Positions 8,353-16,770 of a DNA stretch of 64,000 nt are shown piece by piece; position 1 is the first letter of the stretch, and each line of letters begins with the position of its first letter. Position numbers and translations under genes: made by a program. This stretch comes from Limnohabitans sp. 63ED37-2 (GTDB taxonomy: Bacteria; Pseudomonadota; Gammaproteobacteria; Burkholderiales; Burkholderiaceae_C): positions 2,971,501-3,035,500 of the forward strand of contig NZ_CP011774.1 of NCBI RefSeq assembly GCF_001412535.1, read 5' to 3'. Under the pieces are notes generated by a model. The model did not search any database. It was not told the origin of the DNA and saw only the letters and a list, made by a program, of their open reading frames with translations.

Positions 8353-8693
8353 CGCCCCAGATGCTCGGGTGTCAGCAATCGCTGGACCACTTGGCCATTT
8401 TTCAGATGCGAATCGACGATTTCGTCGATGTCATTCGTGTCCACAAAGGTGTACCAAACGCCTTCCGGGTACACCACGGCCACAGGCCCACCGGCGCAGC
8501 GGTCCAGGCAACCAGCCTTGTTGACCCGAACTTCGCCCGGGCCGTTCAGTCCAAGATTTTTCACTCGGGACTTGCAATGGTCAAAGGCGGCTTGGGCGTT
8601 GTGTTGTGCGCAACACGCTTCGTTGTTTTTGCGCTCGTTCAGGCAAAAAAAGATGTGGCGCTTGAAATAAGGGCTGGGGGTTTCGGTACTCAT
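8349..8693 (-). CDS. Thioredoxin-like [2Fe-2S] ferredoxin
   Basis: The 114-residue protein resembles the NuoE/thioredoxin-like 2Fe-2S ferredoxins. It begins with RHIFFCLNER (first cysteine about residue 17) and ends its cluster region with NKAGCLDRCAGGPVAVVYPEGVWY (about 58-81), where CLDRC supplies the last two ligands. Extra cysteines lie in EACCAQH. It probably carries electrons for a cytoplasmic reductase; the partner is unknown. It overlaps the downstream hydrolase gene by four bases and follows the VanZ-like gene by 44 bases. Confidence 0.88.
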   Translation of the reverse strand: MSTETPSPYFKRHIFFCLNERKNNEACCAQHNAQAAFDHCKSRVKNLGLNGPGEVRVNKAGCLDRCAGGPVAVVYPEGVWYTFVDTNDIDEIVDSHLKNGQVVQRLLTPEHLGR

Positions 8694-8737
8694 CCGGCAA
8701 TTTTAGGCCTCCGCCTGAAAACCAGGGTTCAACCCAC

Positions 8738-9844
8738 TCATGAAAGGCCAGGCCAAGACAGTCGGCGCACCAAATACACCAGCAAGGCATAGGGCCACAG
8801 CCAGCCCAGCCACTGAATTAAGCCATGAAAACGGATGAAGCGCCCCTGCTCCCAAGTCTGCAGTGTCAAGGAAAAATACACATCGGCCGATGCGCTGTTG
8901 AGCAAGCTCAGCTGCAACACCAAAGCCGCCAAAGCCAGTACCCAGCACAGCCGGGGTGGGCACAAAGACAGCATTGCCGCCCCCAGCGCAGCCCAGATCA
9001 ATCCCATCAGCACCTCGGGGCTGATCCACCCCCATGCATGCACTGGGCCATAAGTCAAAGTGGCCGACAAAGCGCTGGCCAACAAGCCCAGCGCCAAGCA
9101 CACCCCAGCCAGAACCCAACGCTGAGGTCTTCGGTGGACCACACCAAAGACCAGTAAACAGGGCAAGAGCAAACCGATGGCCACACACAATGTCTCCGTC
9201 AAGGGCAACAAGGGTTGAAGTTCAGCCGTGCGAACAGGCCACCAATCGAGCCAAGGGGTGTCTTGCAACCACTCGATCCAAGTGGTCTCCACACGCTCAA
9301 ACACATGGCCCAGACCAAAAGGCACAGGGGCCGGAAACAACAAAGCCAAGGGCCACAGGGCCAACAAGGCCAGCACACCCGTGGCCTCGGATTCAAACCA
9401 ACGGTCCCTGAAACGGCCCCAGCGCTCAATCAACCCCGCCCAAGCCAGGCCGTTGGCCACCACGGCACCGGCCCAACCGCCCCCCACGTTCAGAACCCAG
9501 TCAAGGTTGGAGGGCACGCGCACCGGCAAGAACATTTGCAACGACTCCATCGCAAAAGACAAGGCCGCGGCCACCACCGTGGCCAAGGTGATGGCAGGCC
9601 AGTCTCGGCGGCTGCGGTGCACAGCCAAGGCCAACAAAAAACCCAAGGGGGCATAACCCAGCACGTTGGACAAAACGTCAAACCCGGTCCAGTAACGCGG
9701 CCAAGGGGCCGTCAAGAATGACCAAGACAACACCCCCTGAAAGCGCCAGCTGTCAAACGGGTATAGGCTGGCATAGGCGATCAGGGCCGCATACAGCCAG
9801 AACAATGGCCAAGCGGTGGTTTTGCGCCAGGTTGACTTGCGCAT
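8738..9844 (-). CDS. VanZ-like integral membrane protein
   Basis: The 368-residue protein has about eight hydrophobic segments and starts with a positive N-terminus before the first helix. The VanZ-type signature is seen in SLYPFDSWRF (about 26-35), DVLSNVLGYAPLGFLLAL (about 55-72) and SLQMFLPVRVPSNLDWVLN (about 101-119). VanZ in enterococci affects teicoplanin susceptibility, but most proteobacterial relatives have no assigned role and nothing here suggests resistance. It is probably cotranscribed with the ferredoxin and hydrolase genes. Confidence 0.85.
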   Translation of the reverse strand: MRKSTWRKTTAWPLFWLYAALIAYASLYPFDSWRFQGVLSWSFLTAPWPRYWTGFDVLSNVLGYAPLGFLLALAVHRSRRDWPAITLATVVAAALSFAMESLQMFLPVRVPSNLDWVLNVGGGWAGAVVANGLAWAGLIERWGRFRDRWFESEATGVLALLALWPLALLFPAPVPFGLGHVFERVETTWIEWLQDTPWLDWWPVRTAELQPLLPLTETLCVAIGLLLPCLLVFGVVHRRPQRWVLAGVCLALGLLASALSATLTYGPVHAWGWISPEVLMGLIWAALGAAMLSLCPPRLCWVLALAALVLQLSLLNSASADVYFSLTLQTWEQGRFIRFHGLIQWLGWLWPYALLVYLVRRLSWPGLS

Positions 9845-9863
9845 AAGCCTTGATTGCCAGGCC

Positions 9864-10292
9864 TTAAAAAGGCTTGACCACCACCAACACGACGGCAGCC
9901 ACCATCATCAACACCGGCGCTTCGTTGAACCAGCGGAACCAGACATGGCTGCGCTGCATCTGCCCGTTTTCAAACTTGCGCAAAAGGACACCACAACTGT
10001 GGTGGTAACCCAACAAAGCCAGCACGATCAGCAATTTCGCATGCATCCAGCCTTGGCCAGGGCCCATGCCGATACCGTAATAAAGCCAAAGCCACAGTCC
10101 CAGCGCCAAGGCCGGAACGGCCAGGATGGTCATGAAGCGGTACAGCTTGCGGGCCATCAGCAACAAGCGCTCACGTTCAGCGGTCGAGTCGGCCGGCACC
10201 ATGGCCAAGTTGACGTAAATGCGAGGCAAATAAAACAGGCCAGCAAACCAGCTGGCGATGAAAACAATGTGAAGGGCTTTGATCCAGAGCAT
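9864..10292 (-). CDS. hemJ: Protoporphyrinogen IX oxidase HemJ (CopD-like fold)
   Basis: HemJ oxidises protoporphyrinogen IX to protoporphyrin IX at the inner membrane in bacteria without HemG or HemY. The 142-residue protein has four predicted helices. It starts MLWIKALHIVFIASWFAGL with the heme-ligand-type histidine at residue 8, and carries YLPRIYVN and a later GWMHAKLLIV with a second conserved histidine and lysine. The start at 10292 matches the family; an in-frame codon 51 bases upstream lacks support. It is divergent from hemB, another step of the same pathway, which supports the call. Confidence 0.85.
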   Translation of the reverse strand: MLWIKALHIVFIASWFAGLFYLPRIYVNLAMVPADSTAERERLLLMARKLYRFMTILAVPALALGLWLWLYYGIGMGPGQGWMHAKLLIVLALLGYHHSCGVLLRKFENGQMQRSHVWFRWFNEAPVLMMVAAVVLVVVKPF

Positions 10293-10614
10293 GCTTCGAG
10301 TGTAGCCAGTGAAGGCCGAGGCAAGGGCCTGTTCGCAGAGCAAAAAAAACCCCCGACCAGAGGCCGAGGGCAGGAAGCCTTTTTGCTTTCACACATCAAG
10401 GCGCCCGCTCAGGGAGGAAAAGCGGGAGGCAGCAAGCTGCCCGAGAGGGAATTTATCAAATAACAAAACCAATAACAAGGTCACTTTTGTTTTTTATGTT
10501 GTTTTTATCGTTTACGGTCGGCGAGCCTTTCTTGTGAGCCAAACTGCCACCTGAGCGACTGCGTGCACCTTGCGATTTTTGGCATCCACGGGGACTTCAG
10601 GCACAATTTTCGAC
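10293..10614. other. hemJ-hemB divergent intergenic region
   Basis: These 322 bases separate two divergent heme genes and must hold both promoters. Bases 10447-10520 are strikingly AT-rich (runs such as ttttgttttttatgttg) compared with the GC-rich surroundings. I see no convincing -35/-10 pair, no RNA gene and no credible reading frame. Confidence 0.5.
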
Positions 10615-11619
10615 ATGAACCCTGTCGCCCCCTTCCCCGCCAACCGCCCACGCCGCTTGCGTCGTGATGAATTCACCCGCAATCTGGTGCGTGAGCACCG
10701 GGTCACGGCACACGACCTGATCTACCCGGTCTTTGTGCTTGACGGGCAAAACCAGCGCCAAGCCGTGGGCTCCATGCCCGGCGTGGAACGTCTGAGTCTG
10801 GACCTGTTGCTGCCGGTGGCCGAAGACTGCGTCAAGCTCGGCATCCCGGTGATGGCCCTGTTTCCGGTGATCGACGCCAGCTTGAAGGACCCCACAGGCA
10901 GCGAGGCCATGAATCCCAATGGCCTGGTGCCGCGTGTGGTGCGTGAGCTGAAAAAGCGCTTTCCCGAACTGGGCGTGATGACCGACGTGGCGCTCGACCC
11001 CTTCACCAGCCACGGCCAGGACGGCCTGCTGGACGAGACCGGCTACATCTTGAACGACGAAACCACGGCCGTGCTGGTGCAGCAAGCGCTGACCCAAGCC
11101 GAAGCGGGCGTGGACATGGTCGCCCCCAGCGACATGATGGACGGGCGCATCGGCGCGATCCGCCAGGCGCTCGAAGCCCGAGGCTTGGTCCACACCCGCA
11201 TCATGGCCTACAGCGCCAAGTACGCCAGCGCGTTTTACGGCCCCTTCCGCGACGCAGTCGGCTCGGCCGGCAATTTGGGTAAGAGCAACAAAAAGGTCTA
11301 CCAGATGGACCCCGGCAACACCGACGAAGCCCTGCGCGAAGTGGCCATGGACCTGGCCGAAGGCGCCGACATGGTGATGGTCAAGCCCGGCATGCCGTAT
11401 CTGGACATCGTGCGCCGCGTCAAAGACGAGTTCAAGGTGCCCACCTTCGCTTACCAAGTGTCGGGGGAATACGCCATGCTTAAAGCCGCTGCACAAAACG
11501 GCTGGCTCGACCACGACTTGGTCATGATGGAAAGCCTGCTGGCCTTCAAACGTGCTGGCGCGGATGGCGTGCTGACTTACTTTGCACGTGACGCCGCACG
11601 CTGGATCGCCGCACATTGA
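10615..11619 (+). CDS. hemB: Delta-aminolevulinic acid dehydratase (porphobilinogen synthase)
   Basis: HemB condenses two 5-aminolevulinate molecules into porphobilinogen. The 334-residue product has both active-site lysine segments: AYSAKYASAFYGPFRDA (about 194-210) and MVKPGMPYLD (about 249-258). The metal-site stretch reads DVALDPFTSHGQDG (about 124-137), with aspartate and alanine where zinc enzymes have cysteines, so this is the magnesium-type enzyme. The start MNPVAPFPANRPRRLRR matches Burkholderiales homologs; an upstream in-frame ATG at 10570 would add 15 atypical residues. It is coupled to the next gene. Confidence 0.96.
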   Translation: MNPVAPFPANRPRRLRRDEFTRNLVREHRVTAHDLIYPVFVLDGQNQRQAVGSMPGVERLSLDLLLPVAEDCVKLGIPVMALFPVIDASLKDPTGSEAMNPNGLVPRVVRELKKRFPELGVMTDVALDPFTSHGQDGLLDETGYILNDETTAVLVQQALTQAEAGVDMVAPSDMMDGRIGAIRQALEARGLVHTRIMAYSAKYASAFYGPFRDAVGSAGNLGKSNKKVYQMDPGNTDEALREVAMDLAEGADMVMVKPGMPYLDIVRRVKDEFKVPTFAYQVSGEYAMLKAAAQNGWLDHDLVMMESLLAFKRAGADGVLTYFARDAARWIAAH

Positions 11620-12794
11620 AAGACACCCACAGCCCTGCAGACGTTCCCGGTATACGGGTGTTCAGCATCCAGAGCAGCCAGGTGCAAGCCTGGCCTTCGC
11701 CCTCGGATACCGCCTTGCCCGAGGCCATGCCCGAGCAAGGCTTTGTCTGGCTGGCCTTTTCTCGCTCGCATTTTGAACAGCATTTGCCTGCCATTCAGGC
11801 CAGTTTGCAGCTGCTGACTGGCCAAAGCCTGGTGGACCTGCATGTCTCGGACTTGCTCAACGGCCAACTGCCCTCGCGCTACGATTTCACCTCACACTAC
11901 GACCTGCTGGTGTTTCGCCGACTGGCGCAGCAAACGGGCACCACACCCCGTCACAACGAAACCAAAGCCGCACACGCCTCGGGCAAACGGCCCGGTCCAC
12001 CCATCTTGCGGCGCATCGACACCAGCCCGGTGGGTTTTGCGGTGTTTGAGCGGGTGCTGCTGAGTGTGCACCCCGACGACTGCGCCGTGCGCGAAGCCTA
12101 CGCCAGCCGCCTGTTGAACGCGACGGGCGACAAGACTTTGGCGCACGACCCCCGCTCGGCCGGGGCACGGGGCATTCCCTTGAGCCCAGCCGACATGATG
12201 CTGCGCATCGTGAGTCAGATGGTGGACGCCTACCTGGACTTACGCCGCGAACTGAGCCGCCAACTTGACCACTGGCAAGCCGAACTGCTGCATCCTCAAG
12301 CGCGGTTTCGCCGTTGGGACGCCTTGCTGCAAGCCCGGCTGGCCCTGCACCAGCTCGAGGACCTGTGTGACGACCAACACACGGCCATGTTGGGCTGGAA
12401 CGAAACCCTGGACGACTGGGTGGTCAGCGAAGACCCGACCGCCTTGCGCGAACACGAACTTTTGAAAGTGCGCTGCCGCGATGTGCTGGAACACATCGAC
12501 CGGGTCGTTCACCATGTGCGACGCTTGGAGCACAACACCGAAACCGCGGTGCAAATGCACTTCAATGCCCAAGGCAACCGCACCAACGACATCATGCGCA
12601 CCCTGACGGCGCTGACCGCGATCTTTTTGCCGCTGAACCTGATCGCGGCGGTATTCGGCATGAACTTCGAATTCATGCCCTGGCTGCATCAGGCCAGTGC
12701 CTTTTGGTGGACGCTGGGCGGCATGGCCGCTGTTGCCGCCACGCTGGGCCTGGTGTTCTGGCGCAAGCGCTACTTGGCGCGAACGGGCGATTGA
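11616..12794 (+). CDS. CorA/ZntB-family divalent cation transporter
   Basis: This is a CorA-type channel for magnesium or a related divalent ion. It is 392 residues. The large cytoplasmic N-terminal domain has long charged helices, and two C-terminal membrane helices follow. The signature GMN lies in AVFGMNFEFMP (about 346-356), followed by a final helix and a basic tail WRKRYLARTGD. The best start is TTG at 11616, which overlaps the hemB stop; no ATG is available before residue 38. The ion specificity (Mg, Co or Zn) cannot be read from sequence alone. Confidence 0.88.
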   Translation: MKDTHSPADVPGIRVFSIQSSQVQAWPSPSDTALPEAMPEQGFVWLAFSRSHFEQHLPAIQASLQLLTGQSLVDLHVSDLLNGQLPSRYDFTSHYDLLVFRRLAQQTGTTPRHNETKAAHASGKRPGPPILRRIDTSPVGFAVFERVLLSVHPDDCAVREAYASRLLNATGDKTLAHDPRSAGARGIPLSPADMMLRIVSQMVDAYLDLRRELSRQLDHWQAELLHPQARFRRWDALLQARLALHQLEDLCDDQHTAMLGWNETLDDWVVSEDPTALREHELLKVRCRDVLEHIDRVVHHVRRLEHNTETAVQMHFNAQGNRTNDIMRTLTALTAIFLPLNLIAAVFGMNFEFMPWLHQASAFWWTLGGMAAVAATLGLVFWRKRYLARTGD

Positions 12795-12803
12795 TCGGCC
12801 AGA

Positions 12804-13493
12804 TCAGCCCAAGTGCTGCTTGAAAAACGCCAGTGTGCGTTCCCGCGCCAGCTGGGCCGAGGGTGCATGCCATGAACCGCGCTGGTCGCAGTTGAAGCCG
12901 TGGTGCGCGGCATAGGTGAACACCTGCACGGAGGGGTGGGCCTTTTTGAAAGCCTCGACCGTGTCCAGGGGAATCCACTTGTCCTCGTCGGCAAAGTGCG
13001 CCATGACCGGCACCCGAGGTTGGCGGGCGATTTCGGCTTCAGTGGTGACACCGCCACCGTAATAAGGCGCTGCTGCACTCAAGCCGGACAGCGTGCAGGC
13101 CGCACGCCAGGTCAGCAAGCCGCCCCAGCAATAACCCACCATGCCCACCTTGCCGCCCGACACCTTGGCGGCATGGTCGATGGCCGCCTGAATGTCTTGC
13201 AGCACACCGGTTGCAGGCAAGGCCTCTACGGCTGTTTTGTAGCCAAAACCCTCACCCATGTCGGCATCGGTGTAACCCAGCTCGACCCCTGGCTTGACCC
13301 GGTGGAATGCGGCCGGGGCCACCGCCAGATAACCGTCGGCGGCGTAGCCATCGGCCACGGCGCGAATGTGGCTGTTGACGCCAAAAATCTCCTGAATCAC
13401 CACCACGGCACCTTTTGGGGTGCCTGCAGGGCGGGCTTCGTAGGCTGGCACGGCTGTGCCGTCAGCGCTTTGGAGTTCAATCATCGTTCCCAT
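12804..13493 (-). CDS. Dienelactone hydrolase family protein
   Basis: The 229-residue alpha/beta hydrolase uses a cysteine nucleophile in GYCWGG (about residues 117-122), with the acid in HFADEDKWIP and the histidine in YAAHHGFNC. This completes the Cys-Asp-His triad of the family, whose classical members open dienelactones in chloro-aromatic degradation. Related proteins act on other esters, so the substrate is open. ATG at 13493 was chosen because GAAAGG lies 8 bases upstream; the longer form needs a TTG. It is followed on the opposite strand by the corA-like gene end. Confidence 0.9.
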   Translation of the reverse strand: MGTMIELQSADGTAVPAYEARPAGTPKGAVVVIQEIFGVNSHIRAVADGYAADGYLAVAPAAFHRVKPGVELGYTDADMGEGFGYKTAVEALPATGVLQDIQAAIDHAAKVSGGKVGMVGYCWGGLLTWRAACTLSGLSAAAPYYGGGVTTEAEIARQPRVPVMAHFADEDKWIPLDTVEAFKKAHPSVQVFTYAAHHGFNCDQRGSWHAPSAQLARERTLAFFKQHLG

Positions 13494-13520
13494 GGTTTGG
13501 CCTTTCAGGTTCAAATGTGT

Positions 13521-14123
13521 TCAACCGACCAGCGCACGCTCGACAAAGTCGAGTCGGTCCTGGCCCCAAAAAATCTCGCCATCAACCACATAGCTGGGCG
13601 CTCCAAACACCCCCGCATCGATGGCCGCCTGGGTGTAGGACTCATAGCGCTCTTGCACCGCTTGGCTGTGCGAGGCCTTCATCAGCGAAGCCGGCAAATC
13701 CTGCTCCCCGAGCAACTCGGCCAGCACCTTGTCGTCCGCCATGTTGCGCTCTTGTGCCCAGCAAGCCGCCAAAATCGCACCCGCGATCTTCATGGCCGCC
13801 TGAGCACCTTGGGCCAAATCGGCGGCAATGATCAAACGCGCCGCATCGTCGCCACCCACTGGAAAGTAGCGCGGCTTGAGGGTCAAGGGCACTTTCAGGT
13901 GCTGGCTGAAACGCTGCAACTCCACCAAGCGGTAAGCCTGCCGCTGCGGCGCCCGCTGCCCGAGGGGCAAACCTCCCGAAATGGGGAACACCTTGCCACC
14001 CAAGTCGATGGGCATCACACGCACCGCAGCGCCAGTGCGCTGCACGAGGTCGGCCAAGCGCTGGTGGCCCAGATAAGCCCACGGGCTTTGCGGGGCGAAG
14101 TAATAGTCCACTGTGCGACCCAT
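13521..14123 (-). CDS. 2-hydroxychromene-2-carboxylate isomerase-like (DsbA-fold GST kappa)
   Basis: The 200-residue thioredoxin-fold protein belongs to the kappa-class GST/HCCA isomerase group. It uses glutathione as cofactor for isomerisation in naphthalene-type degradation. The N-terminal MGRTVDYYFAPQSPWAYLGH has the catalytic serine in SPWAYLG in place of a CXXC. The C-terminal GVFGAPSYVVDGEIFWGQDRL is the glutathione-site segment. AGGAGAC precedes the ATG at 14123. It lies 27 bases upstream of the dienelactone hydrolase gene, so the two form an operon of aromatic-catabolism flavour. The exact substrate is unknown. Confidence 0.88.
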   Translation of the reverse strand: MGRTVDYYFAPQSPWAYLGHQRLADLVQRTGAAVRVMPIDLGGKVFPISGGLPLGQRAPQRQAYRLVELQRFSQHLKVPLTLKPRYFPVGGDDAARLIIAADLAQGAQAAMKIAGAILAACWAQERNMADDKVLAELLGEQDLPASLMKASHSQAVQERYESYTQAAIDAGVFGAPSYVVDGEIFWGQDRLDFVERALVG

Positions 14124-14201
14124 GCTGTCTCCTGGTGTGTTGTGTAATCTTTGAAGCAACGGTTTTTAACCGCAAGCGAACATTTTTGCAGGAGACACGC
14201 G

Positions 14202-14948
14202 ATGAACAAGGTCTTGTTGGTGACCGGTGGCAGTCGGGGCATCGGGGCCGCTACCGCCCTGTTGGCCGCCCAAAATGGCTGGTCGGTGGCGGTGAACTAC
14301 ACCGCCAACTCGTTGGCCGCCGACGAAGTGGTACGCCAAATCCGCGCCGCGGGTGGCCAAGCCATGTCGGTGCAAGCCGATGTGGCCGATGAAGCGCAGG
14401 TGCTGCGCATGTTCAGCCACATCGACGCCAAATTCGGCCGCCTGACCGGGCTGGTCAACAACGCAGGGGTGGTCGATGTGACCGCCCGGGTAGACCAGAT
14501 GAGCGTGGCCCGCTGGAAGCGCATGTTCGACATCAACGTGATCGGCAGCCTGATCTGCGCCCGCGAAGCCGTGCGCCGCATGAGCACGAAGCACGGCGGC
14601 GAAGGCGGCAGCATCGTGAATGTGTCGAGCGCAGCCGCTCGCCTGGGTGCGCCCGGCCAATACGTGGACTACGCCGCCGCCAAAGGGGCGATCGACGCGT
14701 TCACCATCGGCTTGGCCAAAGAAGTGGCTGCCGAAGGCATCCGCGTGAACGCCGTACGCCCGGGTCTGATCGAGACCGAGATCCACGCCTCAGGTGGCCT
14801 GCCCAACCGCGTGAAAGACCTGCAACACCTGGTGCCAGCCCAGCGCGGCGGCACCGCCGAAGAAGTGGCGGAGGGCATCGTGTGGCTTTTGTCGGACAAG
14901 GCCAGCTACACCACCATGAGTTTTCTCGATATTTCGGGAGGCCGTTGA
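14202..14948 (+). CDS. SDR family NAD(P)-dependent oxidoreductase
   Basis: This is a classical short-chain dehydrogenase of 248 residues. The cofactor motif TGGSRGIG (about 8-15), NNAG (about 86-89), the catalytic serine in VSSAAARLG (about 143-151) and YAAAKGA (about 158-164) are all present. The variant glycine motif TGGSRGIG with a following Ala-rich helix is common in 3-oxoacyl-type reductases. GGAGAC lies 8 bases before the ATG at 14202. The stop overlaps the MaoC gene start (TGATG). The two could perform a reduction and a hydration in acyl-CoA metabolism; the substrate is unknown. Confidence 0.92.
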   Translation: MNKVLLVTGGSRGIGAATALLAAQNGWSVAVNYTANSLAADEVVRQIRAAGGQAMSVQADVADEAQVLRMFSHIDAKFGRLTGLVNNAGVVDVTARVDQMSVARWKRMFDINVIGSLICAREAVRRMSTKHGGEGGSIVNVSSAAARLGAPGQYVDYAAAKGAIDAFTIGLAKEVAAEGIRVNAVRPGLIETEIHASGGLPNRVKDLQHLVPAQRGGTAEEVAEGIVWLLSDKASYTTMSFLDISGGR

Positions 14949-15409
14949 TGGCTGAATTCAAGTACTACTGGGAAGACTTTGCGCCCGGCGAAGTGCGTGA
15001 CCTGGGCACCATCACCCCCACCCGCGAAGAGATCATCGCCTTCGCCACACAGTTCGACCCGCAGCCCTTTCACCTGAACGACGAGGCGGCCAAAGCCTCG
15101 GTGTTTGGCGCCCTGTCGGCCAGTGGCTGGCACACCTGTTCGATGGCCATGCGGCTGATGGTGACCAACTTTTTGTGCGAAACCTCCAGCCTCGGCTCAC
15201 CGGGCCTGGAAAACATCAAATGGCTCAAACCGGTTTACCCGGGCGACACCCTGCGTCTGCAAAGCACCATGCTCGAGACCAAACCCATGGGTAAGCGACC
15301 GGATGTGGGCATGACACGCAACCTGTGGGAAATGTTCAACCAGCACGGCGACAAGGTGCTGCACATGGAAGGCTGGGGCATGTTCAGAAGGCGCCACCCA
15401 GCGGCCTGA
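14948..15409 (+). CDS. MaoC family dehydratase
   Basis: The 153-residue hot-dog-fold protein carries the R-hydratase pattern. FATQFDPQPFHLNDEAAKAS (about 35-54) holds the catalytic Asp and His, and FGALSASGWHTCSM follows. Members hydrate or dehydrate (R)-3-hydroxyacyl-CoA or related thioesters. It is translationally coupled to the upstream SDR gene and 29 bases upstream of the marC-like gene. Confidence 0.9.
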   Translation: MAEFKYYWEDFAPGEVRDLGTITPTREEIIAFATQFDPQPFHLNDEAAKASVFGALSASGWHTCSMAMRLMVTNFLCETSSLGSPGLENIKWLKPVYPGDTLRLQSTMLETKPMGKRPDVGMTRNLWEMFNQHGDKVLHMEGWGMFRRRHPAA

Positions 15410-15438
15410 TCAATCGCCCGAAGGGGCACAATGGCGCG

Positions 15439-16077
15439 ATGGACTTCAAACCGCTCATCACCCTGCTGGCCATCGTCAACCCTTTGGCGATCGTCCCTTT
15501 TTTCATCCACTACACCCAAGGTTTCAGCGCTGCCCAGCGCAAAAAAACCATTTGGGTGTCGTCCTTTTCTGCCTTTGTGGTGATCGCCGCCAGCGCCTTG
15601 CTGGGCCTTCAAATTCTGGAGTTCTTCGGCATCTCGCTGGCGAGCTTTCAAGTCGGCGGTGGCATGCTGCTCTTGACGGCTGCACTGTCGATGCTCAATG
15701 CCCAACCCGCTGAAGCCCGCGCCAATGCCGACGAAGTGCACGACGCCGAAGCCAAAGCCGCCATCGGCGCCAGCATCGCCGTGGTGCCGCTGACCATCCC
15801 GCTGCTGACTGGCCCGGCCACCATGTCCACCGTGGTGATTTACGCAGAAAAAGCCAAAAACTTCGCCCAACTCGGCACCTTGGTCGGCTATGGCGTGGTC
15901 ATTGCGCTGGCCACCGCCCTGTGTTTTTCACTGGCCACCCCGATTGCCCGCATTTTGGGCAAAACCGGCATCAACGTCATGACCCGGCTGATGGGTTTGA
16001 TTTTGGCCGCGCTCGCGGTCGAGGTGATGGCCGACGGGCTGCACAAACTGTTTCCGGTGCTGGCGCGGGGATTGTGA
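15439..16077 (+). CDS. MarC family membrane protein
   Basis: The 212-residue protein has six predicted membrane helices, beginning MDFKPLITLLAIVNPLAIVPFF. The conserved MarC/YchE pattern is seen in NPLAIVPFF (about 13-21) and in VVPLTIPLLTGPATMSTVV (about 115-133). The family was once linked to multiple antibiotic resistance, but that has not held up and its function is unknown. The start at 15439 follows the family; a much longer frame runs back into the MaoC gene and was not used. Confidence 0.9.
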   Translation: MDFKPLITLLAIVNPLAIVPFFIHYTQGFSAAQRKKTIWVSSFSAFVVIAASALLGLQILEFFGISLASFQVGGGMLLLTAALSMLNAQPAEARANADEVHDAEAKAAIGASIAVVPLTIPLLTGPATMSTVVIYAEKAKNFAQLGTLVGYGVVIALATALCFSLATPIARILGKTGINVMTRLMGLILAALAVEVMADGLHKLFPVLARGL

Positions 16078-16141
16078 GCGCCCGCCTTAGGGCAGCAGGG
16101 TGACTCTTGCCAATTTTTGCCAAACTCATTAAGCTTTCCAC

Positions 16142-16393
16142 ATGAGCACCATGAACATTTCCTTGCCTGAAACCTTGAAGACCTTCGTGGATCTGCAAGT
16201 CAGCGAGCGGGGCTACGGCACCAGCAGCGAGTACGTGCGTGAGTTGATTCGCAAGGACCAGGATCGCCTGCAATTGCGTGAAAAACTCCTGGCCGGAGCC
16301 AGTTCTTCCCCCGCAGCATCCATCAATGAAACCTACTTTGATGGTTTGCGTGACCGGGTTCACCAAGCCACCCGGAACACCTCACTCCGGTGA
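16142..16393 (+). CDS. parD: Type II antitoxin, ParD family
   Basis: The 83-residue protein has an N-terminal ribbon-helix-helix domain (MNISLPETLKTFVDLQVSER, then GTSSEYVRELIRKDQD) that would bind its own operator. An acidic/hydrophobic tail should wrap the toxin. It overlaps the parE start by four bases (GTGA), the normal coupled arrangement. The start could be 16142 or the ATG nine bases later. Confidence 0.93.
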   Translation: MSTMNISLPETLKTFVDLQVSERGYGTSSEYVRELIRKDQDRLQLREKLLAGASSSPAASINETYFDGLRDRVHQATRNTSLR

Positions 16394-16716
16394 AAACAAA
16401 GCCAGTCATCCCACGCGAATTGGCCCTTCGGGATGTTGAGCAAGCTGTTGCCTACTATTTAGACGAGGGGGCACCATCTGCCGCACTCGGTTTGATTGAT
16501 GCGTTGGAAAAAGCCTATTCCCACATCAGCCGTCACCCTGCCACGGGATCTCCGCGATACGCCCACGAACTGAACCTGCCGGGTCTTCGGTTTTGGCCAC
16601 TGACCCGCTACCCACACGGTGTTTTTTACATCGAAAAAGCAGACCACATCGATGTTTGGCGCGTGTTGCACGGTCAACGCGATCTACCTACCTGGCTTCA
16701 AACCGAACCCGATTGA
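16390..16716 (+). CDS. parE: Type II toxin, ParE/RelE superfamily
   Basis: The 108-residue protein follows parD directly and starts with GTG. The ParE fold is seen in ALRDVEQAVAYYLDEG (helical hairpin), HPATGSPRYAHELNLPGLRFWPL and VWRVLHGQRDLPTWL (C-terminal strand). ParE toxins poison DNA gyrase, while RelE relatives cleave mRNA. The lack of the RelE catalytic set and pairing with ParD favour gyrase. It is a chromosomal stabilisation module inserted between marC and a LysR gene. Confidence 0.92.
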   Translation: MKTKPVIPRELALRDVEQAVAYYLDEGAPSAALGLIDALEKAYSHISRHPATGSPRYAHELNLPGLRFWPLTRYPHGVFYIEKADHIDVWRVLHGQRDLPTWLQTEPD

Positions 16717-16770
16717 GTTCATCTTGAAGGCATTGAAACAGCGGTGCCAAGTCTCAGCGGTAGAGGAAAA

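Noticed and set aside
11616..12794. ZntB as a specific name for the CorA-like gene
   Set aside because: CorA and ZntB share the GMN motif and architecture, and nothing visible here separates zinc efflux from magnesium uptake.
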